The notes below the pieces were generated by a model, which made no database searches, was not told the DNA's origin, and was given only the letters and a program-made list of their open reading frames with translations. A stretch of DNA of 64,000 bases, taken from the NCBI GenBank assembly GCA_039111635.1, contig JBCAQO010000002.1:1302001-1366000 (forward strand), given 5' to 3'. Source of the DNA: Heterobasidion occidentale (taxonomy: Eukaryota > Basidiomycota > Agaricomycetes > Russulales > Bondarzewiaceae). A program made the translations under genes and the position numbers. Positions 47,340 through 57,733 of this stretch are shown piece by piece (position 1 is the stretch's first letter; every line of letters begins with the position of its first letter).

Positions 47340-50171
47340 TGTCCAAATTCACCCCCCAGCCCTCCGATGCGACCTCCATCGCGACCATCCGCACGCTCGC
47401 GGCCGATGTCGTCGCCAAGGCCAACTCTGGCCACCCAGGTCAGTCGGCGAGCTCGACGAACGAGGCGCGCGGTGGAGAGTTCGAAATTATCTGATCCGCG
47501 TCTGTTTTAGGTGCGCCGATGGGCATGGCGCCCGTGACCCACGTCCTCTTCACTCGGTGCGCAGCGATCTTCATATTCGGCGCCGCTGACGCCTCCTGAC
47601 CCCGCCTGCCCCTTTCGTCAGCTTCTTCAATGCCAACCCAAAGAGCTCGAAATGGTTCAACCGCGACCGATTTGTGCTCTCGAACGGGTACGCGGTCCAT
47701 CGTCCTGATCGGTGTAGATGTTTCGTTCTGACTTGATCATCCCCGCAGCCATGCGTATGTGTAGACCGCGCTCTGTCTCTAACCGTCTTCTGAATTCGCA
47801 TCAGCTGCGCACTCCAATATATCACCCTCCACCTCCTGGGCTACAAGCTCTCCATGGATGATCTCAAGGCCTTCCGCCAGATCGATTCATTGACCCCCGG
47901 TCACCCCGAAGCCAACCACACCGATGGTGCGCCCTGCGTCCTATCGATGCACCTCGTCGGCTGATCATATCCTTCGATAGGTATCGAGGTCACCACCGGC
48001 CCTCTTGGACAGGGTGTCGCCAATGCCGTCGGTCTCGCGATGGCGCAGGCCCATCTCGGGGCGGTGTACAACCGTGATGGTTTCGACCTGGTTGACAACT
48101 ACACTTACGGTGAGCCGGCAACCATCTGTCGGCTTGGATCCGACTGACGGATGCTTGTAGCGTTCCTCGGCGATGGCTGTCTCATGGAGGGTGTCGCCAG
48201 CGAGGCGTGCAGTCTTGCGGGGCACCTGCAGCTCGGCAACTTGATCGCCGTAAGTGCTGACTTATGAGTGGAACGTGAACCGGCTTTGATCACTTGTCCG
48301 CACGCGCCTTTAGATCTACGACGACAACCGTGAGTCCCTCTGGATTTATGTTCGTGTTGACGGAGATTGATTTCCTTTGACTTGTAGATATCTCCATCGA
48401 CGGTGACACCGCTGTCGCATTCACCGAGAACGTCGAGCAGCGGTATCTCGCTTATGGCTGGCAAGTTCTTCACGTCGATGATGGCGACAGGTAAGTACTT
48501 CGCGTCTCGCTGTGCCGTCCACAACCTCATCGCCTCCTCAGTGACTTGGAGGCCATCTACAACGCGATCGCCGAGGCTCGCAAGGAGAAGGCCAAGCCCA
48601 CTCTCATCCGCCTGCGGACAACCATCGGCTACGGCTCCAAGCAGCAGGGCACCCACGGTGTCCATGGCGCCCGTGAGCAGCCTCCGTCCCCGAGTTCTCC
48701 GCTGAACCTTTGTTGAACCATGATCCGCAGCTCTCAAGGCAGACGATATCGCCGCTCTCAAGACGAAGGTCAACTTTGATCCCAACACCTCCTTCTACGT
48801 CCCTCAGGAGGTGTACTCCGCCTACGCCGAAATTGGCAAGCGCGGCGCCGTCCTCGAGCAAAAGTGGACTTCCGCGCTCGCGACGTACGCCCAGAAGTAC
48901 CCCGCCGAACACGCCGAGCTCGTGCGCCGCATCGCCGGCGAGCTCCCTAGCGGCTGGGAGAAGGCGCTCCCTGTCTACAAGGCGACCGACGCCGCGCAGG
49001 CCTCGCGCAAGCTCTCCGAGATCGTCCTGACCGCCATCACGCCCGCGCTCCCCGAGCTCCTCGGCGGGTCCGCCGATCTGACGGGCAGCAACTTGACGAA
49101 GGTCAAGGGCACGGAGGACTTCCAGCCCCCGAGCACGGGCCTCGGCAGTTACAAGGGCACGTACATCCGATATGGTGTCCGCGAGCACGGCATGGGCGCC
49201 ATCGCCAATGGTCTTCATGCGTATGGTGGTATCATCCCCTTCGTCGCCACGTTCATGAACTTCGTATCGTACGCGGCCGGTGCCGTCCGCCTGTCTGCCC
49301 TGAGCAAGCACCAAGTCATCTGGGTCGGTGAGCACATTCCACACGACCCTCTTGTTGTGTGCCTCAATTGACGCGCCCGTACTCGTCAGCCACCCACGAC
49401 TCGATCGGTCTCGGTGAGGACGGTCCCACACATCAGCCCGTCGAGACCGCCATCCACTTCCGCGCGACGCCCAACCTCGCCTTCTGGCGCCCGGCCGACG
49501 GCAACGAGACGTCTGCCGCGTACCTCGTCGCGCTGCAGTCGAAGCAGACGCCGTCGATCCTCTCGCTCTCGCGGCAGAACCTGCCGAACCTCGAGGCGTC
49601 GACGATCGAGAAGGCCGCGCGCGGCGGGTACGTCGTGCACGAGGAGGACAAGGAGGACCTCACGATCGTGTCGACCGGGTCCGAGGTCAGCATCGCGCTC
49701 GAGGCGGCCGGGAAGCTCAAGGCGCAGGGCATCAAGACCCGCGTCGTGTCGCTCCCGTGCTGGCTCGTGTTCGACCAGCAGCCGGAGGAGTACAGGCTGA
49801 GCGTGCTCCGGAGCGGCGCGCCCATCTTGTCGCTCGAGGCGCTTTCGGTGCGTGACGGTCCTCTCGTGCTGCGTCGGGACTACAAACTGACGGTAGTGGG
49901 TTGCGTCGCTTGCAGACCGCCGGCTGGGCCAAGTACAGCCACGAGCAGTGGGGTCTTCCTGCCTGGGGCGCTTCCGGCCCTTACAAGCAGGTGTACGAGA
50001 AGTTCGGCATCACTGGCAGCAGTACGCCTTTTTTCTCTTTTCCTTCGACGAGCGCTCGCTCATGTCCTTTCGCTCTTAGATATCGCGGTCGTGGGCAAGA
50101 AGGTCGTCGACTTTTACAAGGCCAAGGGCGGCGAGGTCGTCTCTCCTTTGGTCAAGGCCATCCACTTGTAG
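47340..50171 (+). CDS. TKL1: Transketolase
   Basis: Thiamine-diphosphate enzyme of the non-oxidative pentose phosphate pathway. It starts [21 protein letters not shown]-terminal motifs are [56 protein letters not shown], and the cofactor motif [20 protein letters not shown] followed by IYDDNHISIDGD. The middle domain has [16 protein letters not shown] and [20 protein letters not shown], including the catalytic glutamate region, then [18 protein letters not shown]. The C-terminal domain begins at [20 protein letters not shown] and ends [19 protein letters not shown] at 50171. About 680 residues over some ten exons with an intact frame. Confidence 0.96.
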
Positions 50172-50489
50172 AGAGAGAGAGAGAACAAAAAGATAGAAGC
50201 GAGAAGTGGGTCGATTGTGCTTGTCATAGAATGTACCGCTAGAGATGTGTAATGCACTTTGAGAAGATTTCGTTCGGCGTGCACTCACTCGGTGTGTCAA
50301 TTGTTGTAAGCGAGCACCCAACTCCCGAGTTTCGATTGGTCGTGACATTGCGTGAAACAAACCTTGACTCAAGACCGTCGCACCAAGCTCAGAAGACACG
50401 GGACTGTCGAAGAAGTTGAAAGGTGACGCCATACTGACGCAGCTGAGAGATTGCAAGCGAATCAAAGAACGCGGTCTATCACAGGATGT
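50172..50489. other. Spacer between converging transketolase and QCR7 genes
   Basis: A 318-base spacer between two stop codons, beginning with a short GA repeat. Probably both 3' UTRs. Confidence 0.5.
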
Positions 50490-51100
50490 CTATTTTCTGG
50501 CCACGACGTTCATGGTGTCCCAGGCCGCCCGCTCGACGTCATCCTTTTCGACCTCCTGCACGTGAGGCTTCAGGTAGCGGGTGTCCTAACGTCGCACGGC
50601 GCGACACGACACGACACGACACGCGGTCTCGTCAGCACGCAAGCAAAGTGACGCAACCGGGGCGAAGACGCACCTCCTCGGGCTTTGTCCACTGCTCCTT
50701 GGGCAGCGCCGTGTGGAGGATGCTGAGCTGCGAGGCGCGCTTGAGGCGGAAGGCGCGGTCGTACGCCTCGTTGGGCGTCAGGCGCTGAATGCCTGCATGC
50801 ACGGGACACGAGCGGCGGTCAGTCTCGACGAGGACGAAAAGGCGCGCGGGGTGGAGGACTGACCCGCTGGACATCCTCGCGCTCCTCGACCACTGGCAAG
50901 GGGGGCGACGGGTGTCAGGAACACGCAGAGATGGGAGGGGGGCGGGGGCACGTACGGAGGTCGTCGTATTTGAAGCCCATCTGCCTGTAGCCGGAGAGGT
51001 TGGCGTACCAGGAGGCGACGGGCTTGAGCCACCTGGAGAGGGTGCGGGACGAGCGCACATACGGCGCGAAGGAGAGACCGAGGGGGCCGAAGAGGGTCAT
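50490..51100 (-). CDS. QCR7: Cytochrome bc1 complex subunit 7 (QCR7/UQCRB)
   Basis: Small matrix-side subunit of respiratory complex III. It starts MTLFGPLGLSFAPYVRSSRT. Next come WLKPVASWYANLSGYRQMGF and KYDDLLVEEREDVQ, then IQRLTPNEAYDRAFRLKRAS and ILHTALPKEQWTKPEED. The last exon gives TRYLKPHVQEVEKDDVERAA and ends NVVARK at 50490. About 125 residues as usual for the family. The join between VQR and IQRL near 50791 needs one extra base to stay in frame. It is divergent from the nucleoside diphosphate kinase gene across 214 bases. Confidence 0.9.
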
Positions 51101-51314
51101 CGTTACAAGCTGGAGTATTGGGTGTTGCTGAAAAGCGGCGGCTGGCGTTCCGGCGCCCCCCTCGCTCTGTTTGGCCCGTTGTTTGCGCTCCCGCGGCTAT
51201 CACCGAGATACGGATGGTCGAGATATCTGCCTGCTTAAAATCGCGCTGCGAGATCGTTTTCTGCTCTCCATCCTCTCCTCACCACTACCACCACCACCCC
51301 CCACATCCATCGCA

Positions 51315-52065
51315 ATGTCTGTCCAGGAGCGCACCTACATCATGGTCAAGGTCCGCTCTTTTTTTCTCACCTGCAGGATCACTGTATTGACCGCGACGAT
51401 CGCAGCCCGACGGCGTCCAGCGCGGGCTCGTCGGCAACATCATCAACCGCTTCGAGCAGCGCGGCTTCAAGCTCGTCGCGCTCAAGCTCGTCCACGCCAC
51501 GCCCGAGCACCTCGAGAAGCGTGCGTTTCGTGTTTTCTCTCTCTCTCTCCTTATTATCGAATCCGGGCTCACGTTGTCGCCCCGCGCACAGACTACGCCG
51601 ACCTCAAGGGCAAGCCCTTCTTCCCCGGCCTCATCAAGTACATGGCCTCCGGACCCGTCGTTGCCATGGTCTGGCAGGGCCTCGACGCCGTCAAGACCGG
51701 TCGCGTCATGCTCGGTGCTACCAACCCCCTCGCCTCCGCCCCCGGTACGCAGTCCTGCCCTGAAATCGCGTGCCCCCCTCGCGCGCCATGCTAACTGATT
51801 GACCGACCGACTGCTCGACTGACTGAACGGACCTCCGCAGGCACCATCCGCGGCGACTTTGCGCTCGCCGTCGGCCGCAACATCTGCCACGGCTCCGACG
51901 CCGTCGAGTCCGCCGAGAAGGAGATCAAGCTGTGAGTGTCGCGTTTTATTTTTCAAAACGTCATTGTTTGGGTCCTCATCGATTATTCGCGCGCCTCGTC
52001 GCAGCTGGTTCCCCGAGGGCGTCACCCAGTACGAGAGCACCCTCGCCAGCTGGATCTTCGAGTAA
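51315..52065 (+). CDS. YNK1: Nucleoside diphosphate kinase
   Basis: Transfers the terminal phosphate between nucleoside triphosphates and diphosphates. The first exon is [12 protein letters not shown]; an intron splits the family motif before [20 protein letters not shown]. Later exons give [58 protein letters not shown] and [17 protein letters not shown], whose histidine is the phosphorylated catalytic residue. It ends [11 protein letters not shown] at 52065. About 150 residues, full length, frame intact, five exons. Confidence 0.96.
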
Positions 52066-53125
52066 AAAGCACGCGTGCGGCCTGCGCGCGGCGCGAGGGG
52101 GATGAGAAGAAGCAGTTTACATGTGTTGTAGACGATATCGATTGTAAACAAAACACAATACATCATAGCCGTGGAAGCGACTCGCAGACCGGCTGTCATC
52201 CATCCATCCATCCATCTATTCATCTTCGCCTCGAGGAGCCCTCGTTTCATCAGCAAGACGCTAGTCCGCGCTGCGTAATAGGTGACGTCCACCGCAGGCA
52301 CGTTCATTGCAAGCGATCCGATCTCTCGCGCGGCCTCACTGCGCCCTCTTCGCATTCAGCCGTCCGTCTATTGCATATGCGACTAAAGAGACTCTTACAT
52401 GTAAGTACCACTATTGTACAGACGGCGTAGAAACGAGAAAAAAAAAAAAGAAAACAGCGAGGAAGGGAGAGAAAAGCGAGGGAAAACAGCGAGAATAAAT
52501 AACGAATGACGACGGCCGTTCCTCCCACCATATAAATAACTGAGGTCCGAGGCAAGATGCAGAAACAGGTGAGGGGGGAAGGTGGGGGTGGAAGGGTGGG
52601 AATGAAATGGAAGGAAAGGGAGGGGATGCTGGGAAAAAATATGCTATGCGATGAGATTAAAATGCGAGGCGACGATGATACTGAGTGAGGCAGGATTTGG
52701 CCGGAAAAGAGTCTACGGGCCACGATGGCGGGGGCGGAACCAACGCAGAAACACGAATAATAAAATATGAAACGGCGCGCCGGGACAGGATGCGACGCGA
52801 TTGCGGGGTGGACAGAGAGCGCTGAGCGGGCCTCCTTCGGCCTGGCCGGACACGGACGCGGACGCGGACACAAAGCGCAAGGCGGATATGACATAGGGGT
52901 GTCGCCAGAGCAAAACGGTCCAAGGGGAGGCAGGTAACGCAGCACACAAAAAAAACAGGCGAGCTATCCAGCCGGATCCTAGCGTGCCATACGGGATTTT
53001 CTACGGCCCCACGGGGGCGCCGACACGATCCACGCGCCCAAGTCGCGTCATAGGCGTCACTAGAAAACTACAACGACGGCGCCGATGGCAAGACGGATCG
53101 CGGCCTTGTTACCCTCCACGAACAA
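52066..53125. other. Spacer after nucleoside diphosphate kinase
   Basis: About 1 kb with an (ATCC)n run at about 52198-52217, an A-rich run at 52437-52451 and a purine-rich stretch to about 52640. No gene recognised; the right end runs into the inverted repeat of the SMG6-like gene. Confidence 0.45.
52198..52217. repeat. (ATCC)n microsatellite
   Basis: Five tandem copies of a CATC/ATCC tetranucleotide in the 3' flank of the nucleoside diphosphate kinase gene. Confidence 0.85.
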
Positions 53126-53126
53126 T

Positions 53127-53324
53127 GGACGATCTCTACCCGGTTGACGAGCGACATCCCGAGGAGCTCCCCGCCGGCGCGGACGGCGCTTCTGCTTTTG
53201 TTCTTGGCTCGCAAACCTACCCCGAGCCAAGAACAAAAGCAAAAGCGCGTGCAAGACCGTCCGTCTGTCCGTGTCTTTGGGGAGCTCGTTGGGACGTCGC
53301 TCGTCAATCAAGCAGAGACCGTCC
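53127..53324. repeat. Inverted repeat at the 3' end of the SMG6-like gene
   Basis: Inner arms 53185-53211 and 53223-53249 are complementary at 25 of 27 positions across an 11-base loop. Outer arms 53127-53172 and 53279-53324 are complementary at 38 of 46 positions. The right outer arm contains the last codons and TGA stop of the minus-strand gene; the left arm carries a matching TGA at 53145-53147 reading on the plus strand. Weaker similarity continues outward on both sides. Confidence 0.85.
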
Positions 53325-56300
53325 AGAGTCGGCAGAGGCCAACAAGCCCGCGAGGTCCTGCTCGTTCGCCGCGTCCAGCCGCCGAGAACGGGCTTTCAAG
53401 CGCACTGCGGGGTCACGCGGGTTTCAGTATACATGCACGCGCGCAGGACACACCGATACGGCGGGCGAGACTCGGCGTGTGCCGTGCGGTCCGCGCTCGA
53501 ACGGTGTATGCGCAGGCAGTCGATGCCAAAGCCGCGTCGACTGCCTGCGCATGCCCCGTTCGAGCGCGGATCGCGCGGCACGCGCCGAGTCTCGCTCGCA
53601 GCGCGGAACAAAGCGAGCGGAACTGACGATTTCGATCCAGGCTGAGCAGCACGACCTTCGCCGCGCCGGCCGTATTCTGCGCCTCGCCGCTAGCACCACC
53701 CATAAACGCCGAGCGGTCCGTCCAGTGCTCGTCCTGCCAGATCGCAGCCTTGAGTATCAGATCGTCCATGCTGCGCTCGAGCGCGCCAGGTCCGTCAAAG
53801 TCGACGCTCTCGGTCCGCACGGTCAGGCTCGCGAGGTAGTTCCCGCGCGAGGTCTGCACCTTGAGCGCGGCCGCGTGCGAGCGCACGCGCGCGAGCAGAA
53901 ACGCGAGCGCGTCCTTGGCCACCGCGCCGAGCGCGCCCGCGTTGCTCGCGAGCCCGTCGAGCTCCATCACGACGGGCAGCGGCACGATCACCGTCCAGCG
54001 CAGGCTCTCGACGAGCGCGGCGAGCAGCGGGAGCGAGGAGAGGAAGATGTTCGTGTCGACGACGAGGGTCGTGTACCCCGGCACGAGCCTGAGCGACGCG
54101 CGCGCGGGCGCGCGCGCCGGGACGCTCCGCCGGGCGCGGGGGGCTCGCGCGGCTCCGGGCGTTCCGGTGGGGCCGTGGCCGACGAGGATTGCAGGAGGCT
54201 ACGCAGATACCGCCGCCGCGCCTGTGCGAAGGAGGGTTGCCGGAACCGATCAGCCGCCATTTCCAAACCGGCAAAAAAAGGGGGTGGGGGGCAAAAAGAC
54301 GAACCTTCAACACCTTGACCTCGTCCGAGTCCATCTCGTCGTCCTCGCTCTGCTCCGACGAGTCTGCGAACTGCCACTCGTCGTCGTCGACGTCCATCTC
54401 GTCCGCGTCATCCCAGCGAGTGCCGCGCTTCCTGCGCTCCTCCGCCTCGCGCTCCGCCCGGTCCTCCTCCGCCCACACGCGCACCTTGTCGCGCAGCGGG
54501 CCCTCGACGACCCACCGGTGCCGTCCGTGCGCCTCCTCCACGCGCCGGAACCCCTCCGCGGCCTTGGCGAGGAGCTCGCCCGCCCAAAACGCGCGCAGCC
54601 ACCGCTTCTCCGCAACGCCGAGCTCGCGCCGCGCGCCATGCTTCCTCTGCTCGTCGTCCTCGTGGTCGTCCTCGATCATCCCGTCCACGCGCGCCTCCTC
54701 GACCTCGTCCAGCACCGCCATCTCCATATTCCCCTCGCCGCTCGTCTCCCAGAAGCGGTGGTCGTACAGCTTGCGCCCACCCCACGCCATCCCGCGCAGG
54801 CTCCAGTCCTCGGGGAGGAGCATCGAGCGGTCGAGCGTCGGCTTGACCGACGCGGCGCGCGCGATCGAGCGCGGCACCGTGCACAGGAACGCGGCGAGCA
54901 TCTCCCAGGGCACGGCGCGGTCGAGGAGCGCCATCGCGGCGGGGTGCTGCGAGAGCGTGCCGAGGAAGGTGAGCACGATCGTGAGGTACGGGTTCAGCGC
55001 GTCGCCCAGGGTGGACCCGCGCCGGACGGGCTTCTTCAGGACGTGCGCGAGCATCGCGAACGTCAGCTGCAGCGCCATGCTGAACGCGGGCAGCGGCTCC
55101 GTCGACGCCGACGCGTCCGAGAGCGAGGGCGACGGCTGCTGTTGCTGGGTCTCCCCGTCGACGTCCATCTTCTCCTCCGCGCCGGCGCCGGCCGCGAGCT
55201 TCCGCGCGAGCTTCATCTTGGCGAGGAGGGGGCCCGCGGCGGGCCGCTCCTGCTGGCCGACCGCGCCCGTGCGGCGCAGGGTGCCGGCCGGGCGGCCGTA
55301 CTCGAGGATGGCGCCGACGTTGACGGCGGCCATCATCGTCCACTCGCGCGCCTGCGGGTCCTCGATCGCGAGGCGCTCGACGAGGCGGCCGAGCGTCGGC
55401 GCAAAGTCGTCGAGCTGAATGTTCGTGAAGAGCATGCCGTGCAGGTACACGAACAGGTCGAGCGCGCACGCGTCCGGCGCGCCGCGCCGCGCCTGCGCCG
55501 CGGGCGACCACAGGGGGAGCACGGACTCGCGCGAGGTCGTGAACGGGTGGAGGATGATCATGCTGGTCATGAACGTGCGTCAGGGGGCGCAGAGCGGAGG
55601 GAGCCAGGACCGCGGGGAAGGAAGAGACTGACCTTTTCACAAAGTGGTACAGCCCGCGCAGCTCCTCGCCTTCGACTTCGCGGCTGAGGAGGCCGAGGTG
55701 GTGGTGCAGCTTCCCGATGCCCGGCTTGTCCTGCACGCCCGCCGCGTACCACTCCCTGGCGATGGTCCTCCAGCGCTCCTTCTCGGGCTCGAGCTCGAGC
55801 TTGCGCGCGGCGGCGATGCCCACGCTCGGACTCGGCGAGTCGTCGATGCGGGGAAAGGGCTGCCGGCTGACGGAGCTCACCGCGGCGGACACCTGGGCGT
55901 CGGTGGACTCGGGGGAGGGCTGGGCGACGGTGAGGATGGCGGCGAGGGAGGACGGGGGCGCGGCCTCGGTGGCGATGAGGCCGGCGATGGCCATGCGATA
56001 GCGGGCGAGGTCGCCGAGGGCCTCGAGCCAGTTGATCTTGAAGGTGTCGAGGGTGCGCTCCTCGAAGAGGCCGCTGTAAAAGGTGTAGGCGTAGTAGATG
56101 AACTCCTGGAGGTGCTCCATGGCGACCTGGGAGGAGAGGGAGAAGCGGCGGAGGTTCTCGAGGAGGCGGTGGAAGGCGTGGCTCCAGAGGCGGATGACGA
56201 TGTTGTATTTTTCGGGGATGCTGCGGAGGGAGACTGGGACGGTGGGGGCGAGGGAGATCTCGAGGAGGTTGTGCATCATCTCGGCGAGGCTGTCAAAGGG

Positions 56301-57298
56301 GGTTCGTTCACATGGCCTCAAGTCAAAAAGAGAAAGAGAGGGACGCACGACTTGTGATCCTCGATGCGCTTCTGCCATCGCAGGGACTCTGCGTCGTCGC
56401 CCCTTGGCTCTGGGGCGGGGCGGAGGACGAGGCGTGCCTCGGAGGCGGGGTCGTCTGGCTCGTCGCGCAAGATCTTTGCCTCGAGTGCGGAGATGTCGCG
56501 GTAGAGTTTTTTGAGCTGGGCGGAAAAGGCGGTGGTCTTTGACTCGTCGCGGGACTTGCGGTCGAAGATGGAGGGGTTGGAGGAGTCGTCGGTTGTGTTG
56601 GAGGAGAGGGTGAAGCTGGAGGAGATGACGGAGGGGGTGTAGGAGGAGGCGGAGGAGACGGAGACGATGTCGCGCGAGGACTTTGAGGGGGGTGGGGGGG
56701 GCTTGCGTGCCTGGGCGGCGAAGCGGACGGGATCGTCGCGGCGGGGATCGTAGAGCCTGCCTGGGTGGGGCTGGTCGCGTGGGGGGTGGGAGGGCTTTGA
56801 GGGGGCCCTGGGTGCGTAGGAGGAGCTGGTGGCGTCGGAGATGGGATCTGTGTCCGCGGGGCGGCGCATGGGGATGTCGTCTGTCTGGTGGTTGAAGAGC
56901 TTCTGCTGCTTGGCGGAGTGGGGGTGCGGGGAGATGCGGGAGGGCCCGGAGATGGTGAGGCGTCTGGAGAAGTCGTCTGCGCTGTCGTCTGGGTGGGGGA
57001 CGGTGCGCTGTGGGGAGCGGTGGGCGGGGTGGGGTTTGCGCGGGGATGTCGGGGAGGGGGACGGGGGCGGTGGCGGGGCTGCTGTGAGCGGTGCGGGGGA
57101 GGGGCGCTCTGTGCGCTCGCGCGTGCGTAGGGGGCTGGATGGGGCAGCGATGGGGGTGGGTTCGTGAGTTCGGGCACGGGGGGAGAGCGAGAGCGAGAGA
57201 AGTACGCACACCGCGTTCTTGCGCTTGATGGCGAAGATCCTGTCGGCGAGGTTGGATTGAGGGTCGGGATCCTTGTGCTTTCTGGGAGCGGAAGCCAT
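53304..57298 (-). CDS. EST1/SMG6-like protein with C-terminal PIN nuclease domain
   Basis: Relative of SMG6/EST1A, linked to nonsense-mediated decay and telomeres. It starts MASAPRKHKDPDPQSNLADR. A disordered Ser/Pro-rich region is followed by an EST1-type helical region: QLKKLYRDISALEAKIL, YNIVIRLWSHAFHRLLENLR, FIYYAYTFYSGLFEERTLDT, GKLHHHLGLLSREVEGEELR, SMIILHPFTTSRES. The C-terminal PIN domain has VVDTNIFLSSLPLL, VVMELDGLASNAG, SMDDLILKAAIWQ and LLSLDRN, so all four expected acidic residues are present and nuclease activity is plausible. A last intron (53627-53405) joins DRN to LRLKARSRRLDAANEQDLAG and the stop at 53304-53306. That intron is 223 bases and contains an inverted repeat. Near 54100 the frame changes in a GC-rich run just before PGYTTLVVDTN. 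Confidence 0.85.
53465..53595. repeat. Intronic hairpin: 59-base inverted repeat
   Basis: Arms 53465-53523 and 53537-53595 are complementary without gaps at 54 of 59 positions, around a 13-base loop. Four of the five mismatches would be wobble pairs in a plus-strand RNA. The repeat fills most of the last intron of the SMG6-like gene. Confidence 0.92.
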
Positions 57299-57733
57299 TG
57301 TGGGTAGGAGGGAAGAGGATGGACGGGAAAGAAAGAGAGAGGAGGGCTGGCGGGGTATAGCGATCCCGTGCATTGGCTGCGGTGCGCAGTCGCTGCGCTG
57401 CGGCTCTTCGATCCCATCTCAGCCCTCGTCACACACCCAGTCACGCCCAAGCTCCCTCGCCTGCGCGGGGCCTGGCGCTCTCGGCGTGACACGGCCGCCC
57501 TGCGTGTCGAGCTCGGTCCATCGTTGCTGCTGCGCGCCCCCGTCCACACTCTCCCATCCTAAGTAACCTCTCAGCCCCGCCCGGCTTTCTCGGTCTTTCC
57601 CATCCTCGCACAGATCACATGCCATTTCCTCACAAATACACACATCGCTGCGCTCCCGGCGTCCCAACATATCAACACATCCTATCTATCCTATTAGTAC
57701 ACGCCTGCATTCCCACCCCCTGCCCCCCCTGCC
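57299..57733. other. Spacer between SMG6-like and SDR genes
   Basis: About 435 bases, C/T-rich on the plus strand, between the SMG6-like start and the SDR stop. Promoter of the former and 3' UTR of the latter; nothing else recognised. Confidence 0.45.

Noticed and set aside
53120..53600. The inverted repeats read as intrinsic terminators or CRISPR repeats
   Set aside because: This is a fungal nuclear sequence; the repeats occur once each as hairpins, with no array and no T-run after the stem.
53861..55687. Plus-strand open frame of 608 codons
   Set aside because: Antisense to the SMG6-like gene, made of Arg/Ala/Glu-rich shadow sequence, no domain.
54408..57209. Minus-strand open frame of 933 codons
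   Set aside because: It runs through the SMG6-like gene in another frame; it is Pro/Arg/Ala-rich shadow sequence caused by high GC, and only its part at 55.6-56.3 kb coincides with the true exon frame.
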